Shown: positions 16,550 through 25,499 of the stretch, piece by piece | Layout of the letters: each line of letters starts with the position of its first letter | Numbering within the stretch: the first letter of the stretch is position 1 | Source of the DNA: Parapedobacter pyrenivorans_A | GTDB taxonomy: Bacteria > Bacteroidota > Bacteroidia > Sphingobacteriales > Sphingobacteriaceae | DNA: 64,000 bases | Direction of reading: 5' to 3' | Assembly: GCF_041925275.1 (NCBI RefSeq) | Contig: NZ_JBHEUZ010000010.1 | Location: forward strand, 132,661-196,660 | The notes under the pieces: generated by a model | The model's database searches: none | The model's input: the letters and a program-made list of their open reading frames with translations, nothing else | Told to the model about the DNA's origin: nothing | Translations under genes and position numbers: made by a program

Positions 16550-16727
16550 ATCTTTTTGATGAGGCGAACTTAAAAAATATCTGCCAGTAGCATAAATAAA
16601 TCACGCGGAGATAAACAAAACGTTACATAGAAAATAAAACCGTTAACGAACAAATTGTGAAGCATTCATGCATACCACTGAAAGCAAGGAGCTGAATGAA
16701 TAATTATTTTCGAATAAAAAATTAAGC

Positions 16728-16735
16728 TATCTTTG
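16728..16735 (+). promoter_or_regulatory. -7 promoter box for the leader peptide / MFS transcript
   Basis: TATCTTTG, matching TAnnTTTG, 23 bp ahead of a short leader ORF. A TTTCG-like -33 lies about 16 nt upstream, shorter than ideal spacing. Confidence 0.45.
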
Positions 16736-16758
16736 AGCCGAAACAACACATTACTCCG

Positions 16759-16809
16759 ATGAAATTGGTTTATTCCAACAGCGCCTTGTACTACAGGCAC
16801 AGGGCATGA
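16759..16809 (+). CDS. Possible 16-residue leader peptide
   Basis: A short frame, MKLVYSNSALYYRHRA then TGA, sits between a -7 box and the MFS pump gene. Pumps of this class (drug/macrolide efflux) are in some bacteria controlled by ribosome stalling on small leader peptides. Here the role is inference; the frame is too short for coding statistics, and it has no strong Shine-Dalgarno. Confidence 0.3.
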   Translation: MKLVYSNSALYYRHRA

Positions 16810-16865
16810 GCCCCAAGGGCCAGCTACGAAACATTCCGCGATTACCCACGTCTTATTAACTGTTG

Positions 16866-16900
16866 TTCTCCGCACCATGCAAAGCTGCGACCGCGGAGAA
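16866..16900 (+). promoter_or_regulatory. Hairpin just upstream of the MFS start
   Basis: A perfect 8-bp inverted repeat, TTCTCCGC / GCGGAGAA, with a 19-nt loop ends 22 bp before the ATG at 16923. It has no following U-run, so it is not a terminator as such. It could hide or expose the ribosome site. Confidence 0.4.
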
Positions 16901-16922
16901 TCCCAAAACTTATCTCCTCGCC

Positions 16923-18158
16923 ATGACGACTACATGGAAAAGAACTTTTGCCATTATCTGGACCGGCCAATTTGTGTCGCTGTTGAGCAGTTCTGCCGTC
17001 AATTTCGCCATCATCATTTGGCTGAGCCTCGAAACGGGTTCGGCCGAAGTACTGGCCTTTGCGGCCATCGCTGCTTTCCTGCCGCAAACCATTATCGGCC
17101 CTTTTGCAGGTGTATTCATCGATCGCTGGGACCGAAAGCGCACCATGATCCTTGCAGACGGCTTCATCGCCGCCTGCACCGGGGTGATGTCCGTGCTGTT
17201 TTATCTCGGATACTCCGAACTGATGTTCATCTACATCTTGTTAGCCCTACGGTCAGTGGGATCGGCATTCCACATGCCGGCCATGCAGGCCTCCGTGCCA
17301 TTGTTGGCACCCAAGTCTGAACTACTCCGCATTGGAGGCATCAACCAGGTCATCCAGTCGGTATCCAGCATAGCCGGCCCCGCACTCGGTGCGTTGGCCA
17401 TCGGACTGATGGACATCGGGTATGTATTGTTGCTTGATATCGGCGGAGCTGTGTTTGCCATCGCTTCCCTCCTACTGGTACACATCCCCAATCCTGAAAA
17501 AGCGACGACCGAACAAACCGCCGGGATCGGACAAGTGCTGCGCGACCTCGCCATGGGTATCAATGCCGTTACATCAAACAGGGGCATATCTTGGCTTTTC
17601 GGGTTTTCCATCCTCGCCACTTTCTGTATCATGCCCGTGGCGGTTTTGTTTCCGTTGCTCACGCTGCAACACTTTGGTGGTGGGAAGTTCGAGATGAGTA
17701 TCATCGAGGTTGTTTGGGGTATCGGGATGCTCGTTGGCGGTGGACTATTGGGTATCTTCAAGCCTACGCTGAACAAGGTCATCATTATCAACAGCATGCA
17801 CATCCTATTGGGTGTAAGCTTGGCGGCCTCGGGTCTATTGCCGGCAACGGGATTCATCTTTTTCGTGGCCCTCACCGTTTTGGGGGGCCTAGCCGCTTCG
17901 ATTTATAATGCGTCTTTTACGACCGTGCTGCAGGAACGGATAAATCCTGCCATGCTCGGCCGCGTGTTTTCCATGTATTTCAGCATTGCGTTGCTACCCT
18001 CTATGATCGGTTTGCTGAGCACCGGTTTTTTAGCAGACACGATTGGCATCAGTGTGACCTTTGTGATGTTGGGCGGCGTAATCGGTCTTATTGGTATCGT
18101 ATCATTTTTCGTACCCGTATTGATGCGGTTGGGGACTAAAGAGAAAAGAACGAATTGA
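16923..18158 (+). CDS. MFS efflux transporter (MefA-like)
   Basis: The ATG at 16923 (MTTTWKRTFAIIWTGQFVSL) is chosen because it gives the canonical short N-terminus before helix 1; a TTG-started frame begins 60 bp earlier. About 411 residues with 12 helices. The loop GVFIDRWDRKRTMILAD carries the MFS A-motif in the form typical of macrolide/enterobactin-exporter relatives (TIGR/MFS_3 type). The substrate cannot be read. The last 23 bases overlap the convergent esterase gene. Confidence 0.88.
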   Translation: MTTTWKRTFAIIWTGQFVSLLSSSAVNFAIIIWLSLETGSAEVLAFAAIAAFLPQTIIGPFAGVFIDRWDRKRTMILADGFIAACTGVMSVLFYLGYSELMFIYILLALRSVGSAFHMPAMQASVPLLAPKSELLRIGGINQVIQSVSSIAGPALGALAIGLMDIGYVLLLDIGGAVFAIASLLLVHIPNPEKATTEQTAGIGQVLRDLAMGINAVTSNRGISWLFGFSILATFCIMPVAVLFPLLTLQHFGGGKFEMSIIEVVWGIGMLVGGGLLGIFKPTLNKVIIINSMHILLGVSLAASGLLPATGFIFFVALTVLGGLAASIYNASFTTVLQERINPAMLGRVFSMYFSIALLPSMIGLLSTGFLADTIGISVTFVMLGGVIGLIGIVSFFVPVLMRLGTKEKRTN

Positions 18159-18948
18159 AATACAGCAACTGGTAGGCAATAGAACGTTGCCAATACTCCC
18201 AATTGTGGGCGCCGGGGCCGGTGATATAGGTATGCGGAATATTACGGTCGAGTAACTTGCGGTGCAGTTGCTCATTCACGCCGTAAAAGAAATCGCTTGT
18301 TCCGCAATCGATGACAAGCGCCAGTGCATCGGGCGTGAGGTGATGGATCAGGTTGATCACTGTGTGGCTTTCCCACCGCTCCGGATAAGCAGCATAGCTC
18401 CCCAGTCGCTTAGCCATATCCCAGTTGAGCGGAAACGGACGGATATCCACACCCCCTGCCGTGCTACCTGCGGCGCCGTAGACATCCACATGCTTCATGG
18501 CCAGATAAAGCGCACCGTGCCCCCCCATGCTAAGTCCCGTGATGGCGCGCCCGGTTCGGTTCGGGATGGTCTTATACTGGCCATCAACCCACGTCACCAG
18601 TTCGTCCGACACGAACGTCTCGTAGCGGAATGTGCTGTCAACCGGACTATCCCAGTACCAACTGCCATGGCCACCGTCCGGACAAACGATAATCAATCCA
18701 TACCGATCGGCAAGGTCTTTGACCACAGGTGCTTTGTTGACCCAATCGGCATAGTTGCCGCTGTAGCCGTGCAGTAGGTATACCACCGGAAAGGAATCCT
18801 TTTGGGCATAGGTTTCCGGCGTAATGATCACCGAATTAACCGCTTTGTTCATCGCTGCGCTCCATACGGATACGGTATCCACACCGGCAGCACGCGCACC
18901 AACCATGCAAAGTGCCGATACGGCAAATAATAGCATATTTTTCATCAC
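18136..18948 (-). CDS. Secreted esterase (alpha/beta hydrolase, esterase-D type)
   Basis: 270 residues with a signal peptide (LLFAVSALCMVGARA) and a putative-esterase fold. YLLHGYSGNYADWVNKA contains the oxyanion region, GLSMGGHGAL the nucleophile serine, DCGTSDFF the acid and GAHNWEYWQ the histidine. Relatives hydrolyse acyl or feruloyl esters or S-formylglutathione; being exported, polysaccharide-ester cleavage is more likely (inference). The TAA lies inside the end of the convergent MFS gene. Confidence 0.88.
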   Translation of the reverse strand: MMKNMLLFAVSALCMVGARAAGVDTVSVWSAAMNKAVNSVIITPETYAQKDSFPVVYLLHGYSGNYADWVNKAPVVKDLADRYGLIIVCPDGGHGSWYWDSPVDSTFRYETFVSDELVTWVDGQYKTIPNRTGRAITGLSMGGHGALYLAMKHVDVYGAAGSTAGGVDIRPFPLNWDMAKRLGSYAAYPERWESHTVINLIHHLTPDALALVIDCGTSDFFYGVNEQLHRKLLDRNIPHTYITGPGAHNWEYWQRSIAYQLLYFNSFFSL

Positions 18949-19048
18949 CTTTACGTTAAATCAAGGGTTTGTTATTGTATATTGTCATTGTTTGAGGCAA
19001 ACATATAAAATTAGTGCAGTATTTAACAAGGATGATGCAAGCTACCTC

Positions 19049-19840
19049 CTAGATAACTCCATACCGCTTGAGCGCATTCCAGATACCATCCTCTTCGGTT
19101 GTGTCCGTCACATGGTCTGCCGCCGCTTTCACGGGGTCGCCTGCATTGGCCATCGCTACGCCGATGCCAGCAGTACGTAGCATTTGGATATCATTCCCAC
19201 CATCGCCGAAAGCCATCGTCTGTTCAGGAATCAATTTATATCGGCTAAAAAACTGTTCCATACCGATCTGTTTACTGATTCCACGAGCGTTGACGTCGAT
19301 GAATTCGGGGCACCAACGACTTGATTCGCAGTTTTTCAATACATTGTTTATCAGGTGCGATTCTTTGTTTTCATCGACGAATAAGTTCAGCTGCAGCACT
19401 TCGGTTTCCAATGCATTGGCAAACGGTTTCGCATGCGGCACATCCAGTTTCAGTAACCTGAACGTCGCGGTCACGTCGTCCGTGATGTCACTGATGAACG
19501 AGCCCTCCGTAGTCATCACCCCCACGGGAAAGTTTTCTATGGTATTCAGGTGGTCGTGCAATATCCGGATGTCGCCTACATCGATCGTATGTCGGAAAAA
19601 CGGCTGTCCTTCCCCATCTACGCAATAGCTTCCATTAAAGGTGATAAATCCATCGAACCCATAGGAAGCCAGGAATTTAGCATGTTCGTAAGACCTACCT
19701 GTCGAAACAAGGATCCGCACGCCCTTCGCTTTCAATAAAGCCAAGGCTTCTATCGTAGAGTCGGGAATGGCCTTGCTTCTCAGTCCGAGGAGGGTACCGT
19801 CGATATCGAAAAAGACGGCTTTGATATTGGGTTTTAACAT
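19049..19840 (-). CDS. HAD-superfamily Cof-type phosphatase
   Basis: 263 residues. Motif I is FFDIDGTLL near residue 10, motif II the LVSTGRSYEHA segment and motif IV MAFGDGGNDIQML with the DVNARGISK lysine region before it. This is the Cof/YidA class (cap type IIB) that dephosphorylates sugar phosphates or flavin-related metabolites; the substrate is unknown. Cytoplasmic, separated from the NUDIX gene by 67 bp on the same strand. Confidence 0.92.
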   Translation of the reverse strand: MLKPNIKAVFFDIDGTLLGLRSKAIPDSTIEALALLKAKGVRILVSTGRSYEHAKFLASYGFDGFITFNGSYCVDGEGQPFFRHTIDVGDIRILHDHLNTIENFPVGVMTTEGSFISDITDDVTATFRLLKLDVPHAKPFANALETEVLQLNLFVDENKESHLINNVLKNCESSRWCPEFIDVNARGISKQIGMEQFFSRYKLIPEQTMAFGDGGNDIQMLRTAGIGVAMANAGDPVKAAADHVTDTTEEDGIWNALKRYGVI

Positions 19841-19907
19841 GCTTCAAAGGTCGGCATTCCTTTCAACGTTTGCAATGCAAAGGACGCATGTTCTACCTCT
19901 CGGTTAT

Positions 19908-20450
19908 TTAACAGCCCAGTATCCTCGCTGCCATCAATATGCCGCAACAGGAAATCGAATCGGTGATCTCCGAGCGCATCACCATGGCCACCGCTTCGGC
20001 CAGCGGTATCTTCTTCAACGAAAGTTCCTCTGTTTCTTCCGGCTGGGCCTCTCCTTGGCGGAGTCCCTGTGCCAGGAAAATGAATCCTTCTTCGTCGGTG
20101 ACGGAATTGGATGTATGGATACGGCCTATCTGCTGCCAACTTTCGGCCGTTAAACCCGTTTCCTCTTTCAGCTCGCGCCGGGCCGTCGATAAACTATCTT
20201 CTCCCAACGGTCCGCCGCCTTCGGGTATCTCCCACGAGTATTCCTCTAGCGGATATCGATATTGACCCACCAAGTAAACGAAACCCTCGTCATCTACCGG
20301 AACAATACCAATGGCTTTGTTCTTGAACTGTACAACGCCATAGATACCTGGTGCACCGGCAGGTGTGATCACATCCCGGTGTTCCACACATATCCACGGG
20401 TTCTCGTAGGTGGTTTCCCTACGTACTGTTTTCCAGTTATTGGCTTCCAT
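19908..20450 (-). CDS. NUDIX hydrolase (ADP-ribose pyrophosphatase-like)
   Basis: The start is taken at the ATG at 20450 (MEANNWKTVRRETTYENPW). The longer frame to 20585 only shadows rsmD. About 180 residues. The Nudix box GGGPLGEDSLSTARRELKEE TGL is complete, and the preceding VYLVGQYRYPLEEYSWEIPE is typical of ADP-sugar pyrophosphatases. Its start lies 14 bases inside the rsmD 3' end, so the two are translationally coupled. It hydrolyses a nucleoside-diphosphate-linked metabolite. Confidence 0.92.
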   Translation of the reverse strand: MEANNWKTVRRETTYENPWICVEHRDVITPAGAPGIYGVVQFKNKAIGIVPVDDEGFVYLVGQYRYPLEEYSWEIPEGGGPLGEDSLSTARRELKEETGLTAESWQQIGRIHTSNSVTDEEGFIFLAQGLRQGEAQPEETEELSLKKIPLAEAVAMVMRSEITDSISCCGILMAARILGC

Positions 20451-20988
20451 TCTGCTCGCAATGATAAAAAGAAAATGACGAGTATCCGTATTTCCGTGTT
20501 TCCACCAAATACGCATGCGTGGGTATCTTACGCGTCGTGGCATGTTCCAAAACCAACCATCCGCCCGGCTTGAGCAGTCCCCCATCGAATATTCGGCGGG
20601 GAATATCGGGCAGCTGCGGCAATTCGTACGGTGGGTCCACGAAAATAAAATCGAATCGGTCCTTGCACGAGGCGATGAATTTCAACACATCCGCCCGAAC
20701 ACCCTTCACGGCTTCAAGCCCCAACTTCTTCGCAGTTGCTTGGATGTATTGTATGCACTTGAAGTGAATGTCTACGGCCATTATGCGGGCAGCCCCGCGG
20801 GAAGCCATCTCCAAACTTACATTTCCGGTGCCGGCGCATAGGTCGAGCACCTGCATTCCCACAAAATCGATGCGATGCTGCAACACATTGAATAATGCTT
20901 CCTTTGCCATGTCCGTTGTCGGCCTCACGGGCAGGCTGGTTGGTGGCTGGAGCCGTAGTCCGGCGTGGCTGCCCCCTATTATTCGCAT
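20437..20988 (-). CDS. rsmD: 16S rRNA (guanine-966-N2)-methyltransferase
   Basis: 183 residues, the usual RsmD length. MRIIGGSHAGLRL is the family start, RPTTDMAKEALFNVL follows, VLDLCAGTGNVSLE is SAM motif I, and FIFVDPPYELP is the DPPY catalytic motif for N2-methylation of guanine. Acts on 16S rRNA in the 30S subunit. Overlaps the upstream DUF3822 gene by 10 bases and the downstream NUDIX gene by 14, forming a tight three-gene unit. Confidence 0.95.
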   Translation of the reverse strand: MRIIGGSHAGLRLQPPTSLPVRPTTDMAKEALFNVLQHRIDFVGMQVLDLCAGTGNVSLEMASRGAARIMAVDIHFKCIQYIQATAKKLGLEAVKGVRADVLKFIASCKDRFDFIFVDPPYELPQLPDIPRRIFDGGLLKPGGWLVLEHATTRKIPTHAYLVETRKYGYSSFSFYHCEQNGSQ

Positions 20989-21782
20989 AGATACAAACCG
21001 AAAAGTGAGAGAAACCGGTGCTGGTGCGGTACCATATCACCGGGTATCTGGATGCCTGTCAGCGAACTGCTATCAGCCAGCACCACCTCTCCGCCGTAGG
21101 TTGCCGCCCGGTTGTAACAGGCATCGCCAAGGTCTGTATCACCTGCCAACTGGATGCTGGGTTTTCGGTCGGCCAACCCGAATCGGTTTAAGACCGCCAA
21201 TAAGTGATAGCTGAAGTCATCTTCATTATGGGATTCAAAATCGTGGCAATACAGAAATTTGCCATCATTAAATACGCTGATCGTCATCCACTGAGCCTGC
21301 TGCTCAATAACCAGTAACGGTGCGCCGGCATGCAGGCCAAGATCGGCCACGGCACCGAGCAATGCTTGTACCTGCGGGCAGCTGACGGCATGGGGGAACC
21401 GGGCGACAAAGGTTTCCAATCCCATCCGGTTGGTCTGATACAATACTTTGATGCCTAAGGGCGCCACATCGGCAACATCCGCACCCCCCACCCCGTCAAA
21501 AGGAAGATGCCGAAGATACGCGTCGTGCTGCCGTTCGTCGTACACGTCCGCAGGAATGAAGGAGTATCGGCAATCGGTAACGGCCAGTTTCACGGATCCG
21601 AAATCACGATTGAGAAGCGCCGTAACTGCTGGTTCCACATTTGCGGGGTCATAGCTGGCCGCAAATTTCAATTGGCGTGTCTTACTCACAACAACCAATC
21701 GATGGCTGGCCGGCCCCACGCCAATCAACAGCGTGTCGTCTGTTGCTTCCTGCCCGTCGAAATTAGTCGTTGTATATATCAT
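20979..21782 (-). CDS. DUF3822-family protein
   Basis: 267 residues of the type found directly ahead of rsmD in many Bacteroidota. There are two similar halves (about 15-130 and 140-265) in an actin/ribonuclease-H-like arrangement, for example TLLIGVGPASHRLVVVS and APLLVIEQQAQWMTISVF, each with a short acidic loop. No function is established. It is first in the unit DUF3822-rsmD-NUDIX and has a full promoter upstream. Confidence 0.75.
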   Translation of the reverse strand: MIYTTTNFDGQEATDDTLLIGVGPASHRLVVVSKTRQLKFAASYDPANVEPAVTALLNRDFGSVKLAVTDCRYSFIPADVYDERQHDAYLRHLPFDGVGGADVADVAPLGIKVLYQTNRMGLETFVARFPHAVSCPQVQALLGAVADLGLHAGAPLLVIEQQAQWMTISVFNDGKFLYCHDFESHNEDDFSYHLLAVLNRFGLADRKPSIQLAGDTDLGDACYNRAATYGGEVVLADSSSLTGIQIPGDMVPHQHRFLSLFGLYLCE

Positions 21783-21803
21783 GCTGATTTATTTGCGCCG
21801 CGA

Positions 21804-21835
21804 CAAACTTACTTAGATAAATCATTTTGAGCAAA
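21804..21835 (-). promoter_or_regulatory. Promoter of the DUF3822-rsmD-NUDIX unit
   Basis: Minus-strand TTTG at 21832-21835, 20 nt, TAAGTTTG at 21804-21811. Full consensus, 21 bp before the ATG at 21782. Confidence 0.8.
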
Positions 21836-21843
21836 CTTTTGGA

Positions 21844-21851
21844 TACCTTTG
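21844..21851 (+). promoter_or_regulatory. -7 promoter box abutting the RecD-like helicase gene
   Basis: TACCTTTG ends 3 nt before a GTG start. It lies just beyond the divergent minus-strand promoter, so the two promoters lie back-to-back within about 50 bp. Confidence 0.45.
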
Positions 21852-21854
21852 GCC

Positions 21855-23288
21855 GTGCAGTTAGTCGAATTAATCTCCAGCCATTTCCCGATGCATCCCA
21901 CAGGGCAGCAAGATGAGGCATTGCAGCGGCTTGCGGATTTCCTGGTTGATCATAGCACGGGCACACCTGGTTGCTTTGTACTTAAAGGTTATGCAGGAAC
22001 CGGCAAAACGACCCTCATCAGTGCGCTGGTAGCCACGCTACCCGCTTTGCGTATGCGCGCGGTGCTTTTGGCCCCTACCGGACGCGCTGCAAAGGTAATG
22101 GGAAACTACGCGAAGAAAAAGGCTTTCACCGTACATAAGAAAATCTACCGCAAGAAAGTAGCCCTGTCGCTGGATATGGCATTCAGCCTGGCCGACAACC
22201 CGCATACGGACACCTTATTCATTGTAGATGAGGCATCGATGATTTCCAACGACCGCCATACCTTCAATGGGCGGAGCGTCCTGGAAGACCTCATCCAGTA
22301 CGTCGCCAATGGCGAACGCTGCAGATTGCTTTTTGTAGGCGACACCGCCCAGCTCCCACCTGTAGGACTGCTGCAAAGCCCTGCATTGGATGCGCAGGGA
22401 TTAGGGCAACGCTTTGGCCTCCATACAAGGGTTTATGAACTCACTGACGTAGTGCGGCAGGAAAAAGACTCCGGCATACTGTACAATGCGACAGCCATAC
22501 GCCGGCAAATCCAAACCGCTGTTGGCCAAACCGATGACAAACCTCTGCCCTTCCCGCGGTTTACGGTAAAAGGCTACTCCGATATTTACCGGATGACCGG
22601 GGAACACCTGATCGAGGGGTTGCACTATGCGTATGAAAAGTACGGTATGGAAAACACGCTGGTAATTTGCCGGTCCAATAAGAACGCTAACCTGTATAAC
22701 CAGCATATCCGTAACCGGATCCTCTTCCGCGAAGAAGAGCTAACCGGGGGCGACTACATCATGGTGGTCCGCAACAATTACTTTTGGCTTGCCACCGAAT
22801 CGGACCGGGCCGGTTTCATTGCCAACGGCGATATGGCACAAGTGCGGCGGGTACGCAATGTGCACGAGCAGCATGGCTTTCGGTTTGCGGATGTGAGCTT
22901 GGAATTTATGGAGGCTGACGAAACCGAGCCGGTCGACTGCCGAGTGATGCTCGACACGCTCCATAGCGATTCGGCAAACCTGCCACAGAGCGACCAGCAG
23001 CGGCTTTTTGAAGCAATCATGGCCGACTATGCCGACATCGGGGATAAAAAAGAACGCCTGGCTGCCCTAAAGGCAGATCCCTACTATAACGCACTGCAAA
23101 TCAAATTTGCCATGGCCGTAACCTGCCACAAGGCGCAAGGTGGGCAATGGCAGGCCGTATTTGTAGACCAGGGTTATCTCACTGACGACCTGCTAGACGT
23201 CGAATTCCTGCGTTGGCTTTATACCGCCTGCACCCGGGCTACCGACGAACTGTTTCTGGTCAACTTCCATGAAAAGTTTTTTGGTTAA
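21855..23288 (+). CDS. ATP-dependent RecD-like DNA helicase
   Basis: About 477 residues. The start is uncertain: a TTG at 21849 lies inside a -7 box, so I prefer the GTG at 21855. Superfamily 1B helicase motifs are GYAGTGKTTLISAL (Walker A), IVDEASMIS (motif II), FVGDTAQLPPVG (motif III), AVTCHKAQGGQW and YTACTRATDELFLVNF (UvrD-C-like motifs V-VI). It lacks the RecB/RecC-interacting N-terminal extension and is shorter than RecD2 of Firmicutes. Likely a 5'-3' helicase in repair or replication. The exact role is not known. Confidence 0.9.
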   Translation: MQLVELISSHFPMHPTGQQDEALQRLADFLVDHSTGTPGCFVLKGYAGTGKTTLISALVATLPALRMRAVLLAPTGRAAKVMGNYAKKKAFTVHKKIYRKKVALSLDMAFSLADNPHTDTLFIVDEASMISNDRHTFNGRSVLEDLIQYVANGERCRLLFVGDTAQLPPVGLLQSPALDAQGLGQRFGLHTRVYELTDVVRQEKDSGILYNATAIRRQIQTAVGQTDDKPLPFPRFTVKGYSDIYRMTGEHLIEGLHYAYEKYGMENTLVICRSNKNANLYNQHIRNRILFREEELTGGDYIMVVRNNYFWLATESDRAGFIANGDMAQVRRVRNVHEQHGFRFADVSLEFMEADETEPVDCRVMLDTLHSDSANLPQSDQQRLFEAIMADYADIGDKKERLAALKADPYYNALQIKFAMAVTCHKAQGGQWQAVFVDQGYLTDDLLDVEFLRWLYTACTRATDELFLVNFHEKFFG

Positions 23289-23371
23289 TCCAGTAAAAAA
23301 TTACAATCCACGCTAAACAAACCCCACTTCTTTTTGTACTAACACTGTACACCAATCGTAACAAGCGTTGT

Positions 23372-24697
23372 ATGAAAGGAGGAAGTGGGGCTGGCGAAAA
23401 CAGCCCGAAGCCAGTGCTCCGCATGGTGGATGCCATGGTTATCATTGTCGGTATCGTTGTTGGAGCTGGTATTTTCCGTACGCCTTCTTTGGTGGCCGCC
23501 TATACCGGAGGCTGGGAACTCTTCCTCGCAACCTGGCTACTTGGCGGCTTGGTTTCGTTAATCGGTGCCTTATGCTACGCTGAACTCACTACCGCTTTCC
23601 CGAATACCGGCGGCGACTATCACTTCCTCATGCAAGCTTTCGGAAGACGGTTTGCTTTCTTATTCGCTTGGGCCCGGGTGAGCGTTATCCAAACCGGGTC
23701 GATTGCGTTGCTCGCCTACATTGTGGGCGATTACCTCTCGCCTCTCTATTATCTTGGCCCCTATGCGCCAGCAATATACGCCGGCTTGGTGGTGATTACC
23801 CTTACCGTGGTGAATATACTGGGTATCACATTCGGTACCGGCACCCAGAAAGTCTTGCTGGCCATCCAATTCGTCGGCCTACTGCTTATCATTACCGTAG
23901 GGTTTCTCATACGCCCCTCTCCTATGGCGTTGGCAGCTTTGCCGGTTACGGATAGCCCGTCAACTGCGCTGGGCCTAGCCATGGTATTCGTTCTGCTCAC
24001 CTTTGGTGGCTGGAACGAGGCCGGATACATATCTGCCGAATTGCGGGCCGGCAGCCGCAAGATGGTTCAGGTACTTATCATCAGTATACTGGTAATCACT
24101 GGAATATATCTATTGATAAACAGCGCCTTCATCTACGTATTGGGTATGGATCGTATGGCTGCTTCAACCGCCGTAGGGATAGACCTGATGCGGGTCACAC
24201 TCGGTGAACCCGGTGTCTTCCTTGTAGGCGTACTCGCAGCCTTGGCAGCCCTCACGTCGGTAAATGCGACCATCTTTACCGGCGCTCGGACGAATTATGC
24301 GCTTGGCCGCGACTTCAAAACCTTCTCTTGGCTGGGGAAATGGAACCATAAAACATCGTCGCCAATCCCCGCGCTGCTAACGCAGGGAATCGTTTCGTTG
24401 GCGCTGATCGGGCTGGGTGCAATGACGCGCGATGGCTTTCAATCGATGGTAGACTTTACGGCACCCGTATTCTGGTTCTTCTTTCTGGCCATCGGGGTTT
24501 CATTAATGGTGTTGCGTAAGAAAAAACAACAGATACCACGCCCCTTTCGGGTACCGCTGTATCCGGTTACGCCGATTATTTTCTGTGGGTCATGCGCCTA
24601 TTTATTATACTCGAGTTTGGCATATACCGGCGTTGGGGCGTTGGTGGGCGTTGCCGTACTGTTATTGGGCACGTTATTTTTCTATGTCATCCGATGA
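23372..24697 (+). CDS. APC-superfamily amino acid permease
   Basis: 441 residues with 12 hydrophobic segments. Helix 1 carries GIVVGAGIFRTPS, the substrate-binding unwound glycine motif of APC transporters. LCYAELTTAFPNTGGDYHFL follows helix 2, a conserved APC signature. TM6 begins LLTFGGWNEAGYISAEL. The arrangement is closest to LAT/exchanger-like members, and the substrate is not readable. Preceded by a short gap after the helicase gene; no clear promoter is seen. Confidence 0.88.
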   Translation: MKGGSGAGENSPKPVLRMVDAMVIIVGIVVGAGIFRTPSLVAAYTGGWELFLATWLLGGLVSLIGALCYAELTTAFPNTGGDYHFLMQAFGRRFAFLFAWARVSVIQTGSIALLAYIVGDYLSPLYYLGPYAPAIYAGLVVITLTVVNILGITFGTGTQKVLLAIQFVGLLLIITVGFLIRPSPMALAALPVTDSPSTALGLAMVFVLLTFGGWNEAGYISAELRAGSRKMVQVLIISILVITGIYLLINSAFIYVLGMDRMAASTAVGIDLMRVTLGEPGVFLVGVLAALAALTSVNATIFTGARTNYALGRDFKTFSWLGKWNHKTSSPIPALLTQGIVSLALIGLGAMTRDGFQSMVDFTAPVFWFFFLAIGVSLMVLRKKKQQIPRPFRVPLYPVTPIIFCGSCAYLLYSSLAYTGVGALVGVAVLLLGTLFFYVIR

Positions 24698-24863
24698 GGT
24701 GATGGAATCACGCTTTTTTAGCAGGCTATTAAATGTGACCAATATGATACATAGCTTAACGAAACAATGCCAACCGTCGGGTGTTTACCCTGTGGTCCGC
24801 CACGTAGGCAGGTATGGATACGCTATTTATAAATCAATGAAATAACACAAAAAAACGAAGACG

Positions 24864-25391
24864 ATGAGCACGATGAAAAATTGGCTGATTGCCCTATTTG
24901 TTGGCGTATGCTCGGGTGCATATGCCCAAAAAACCCAATTGGATGTACCTTATGTGCCTACCGACCAGAAAACAGTCGAAGAAATGCTGAAGCTGGCCGG
25001 CGTGAAACCGGGAGACGTTGTTTACGACCTGGGATGCGGCGATGGCCGGATCGTCATCACGGCTGCAGAAAAGTTCGGTGCCACCGGCGTTGGGGTCGAC
25101 CTCAATCCCGAACGCATCAAAGAGGCCAATGCCAACGCGGCGGCGGCCGGCGTTGCCGACAAGGTGAAGTTTGTACTGGGCGACCTGTTTGAATTTGATT
25201 TCAGCGAGGCCAACGTGGTAACGATGTACCTGCTGCCATCGGTGAACCTGCAGTTGAGACCCAAGCTCCAAAAAGAACTGAAGCCGGGAAGCCGCATTGT
25301 ATCGCACGATTTCGACATGGACGATTGGGAGCCCGAGAAAACGGTACGGGTAGGAACCCACGATACCATCTATTTGTGGACCATCCGATAA
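24864..25391 (+). CDS. Exported class I SAM-dependent methyltransferase
   Basis: 175 residues. An N-terminal signal peptide (MKNWLIALFVGVCSGAYAQ) is followed by a short linker and a Rossmann methyltransferase core. VVYDLGCGDGRIVITAAEK is SAM motif I, GVDLNPERI the acidic loop and FVLGDLFEFDF motif II. YLLPSVNLQLRPKLQKEL resembles the class in which the fold continues without a large insertion. Export is odd, since SAM is cytoplasmic, though similar exported methyltransferases occur in Bacteroidota. Substrate unknown. Confidence 0.85.
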   Translation: MSTMKNWLIALFVGVCSGAYAQKTQLDVPYVPTDQKTVEEMLKLAGVKPGDVVYDLGCGDGRIVITAAEKFGATGVGVDLNPERIKEANANAAAAGVADKVKFVLGDLFEFDFSEANVVTMYLLPSVNLQLRPKLQKELKPGSRIVSHDFDMDDWEPEKTVRVGTHDTIYLWTIR

Positions 25392-25499
25392 CTGGCACTA
25401 TTTAACCTTCGGGCCTGTAACAGCAAACGCGGCCATTTTGACATTGGCAGGAAGGGGTCTATCAGTCGTTGTTGCCGCAAGCTGCGCCGATGAGTAAGC

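Noticed and set aside
16740..16925. Riboswitch ahead of the MFS gene
   Set aside because: I could not match cobalamin, TPP, SAM, Mn or other aptamer cores; only a short ORF and one hairpin are supported.
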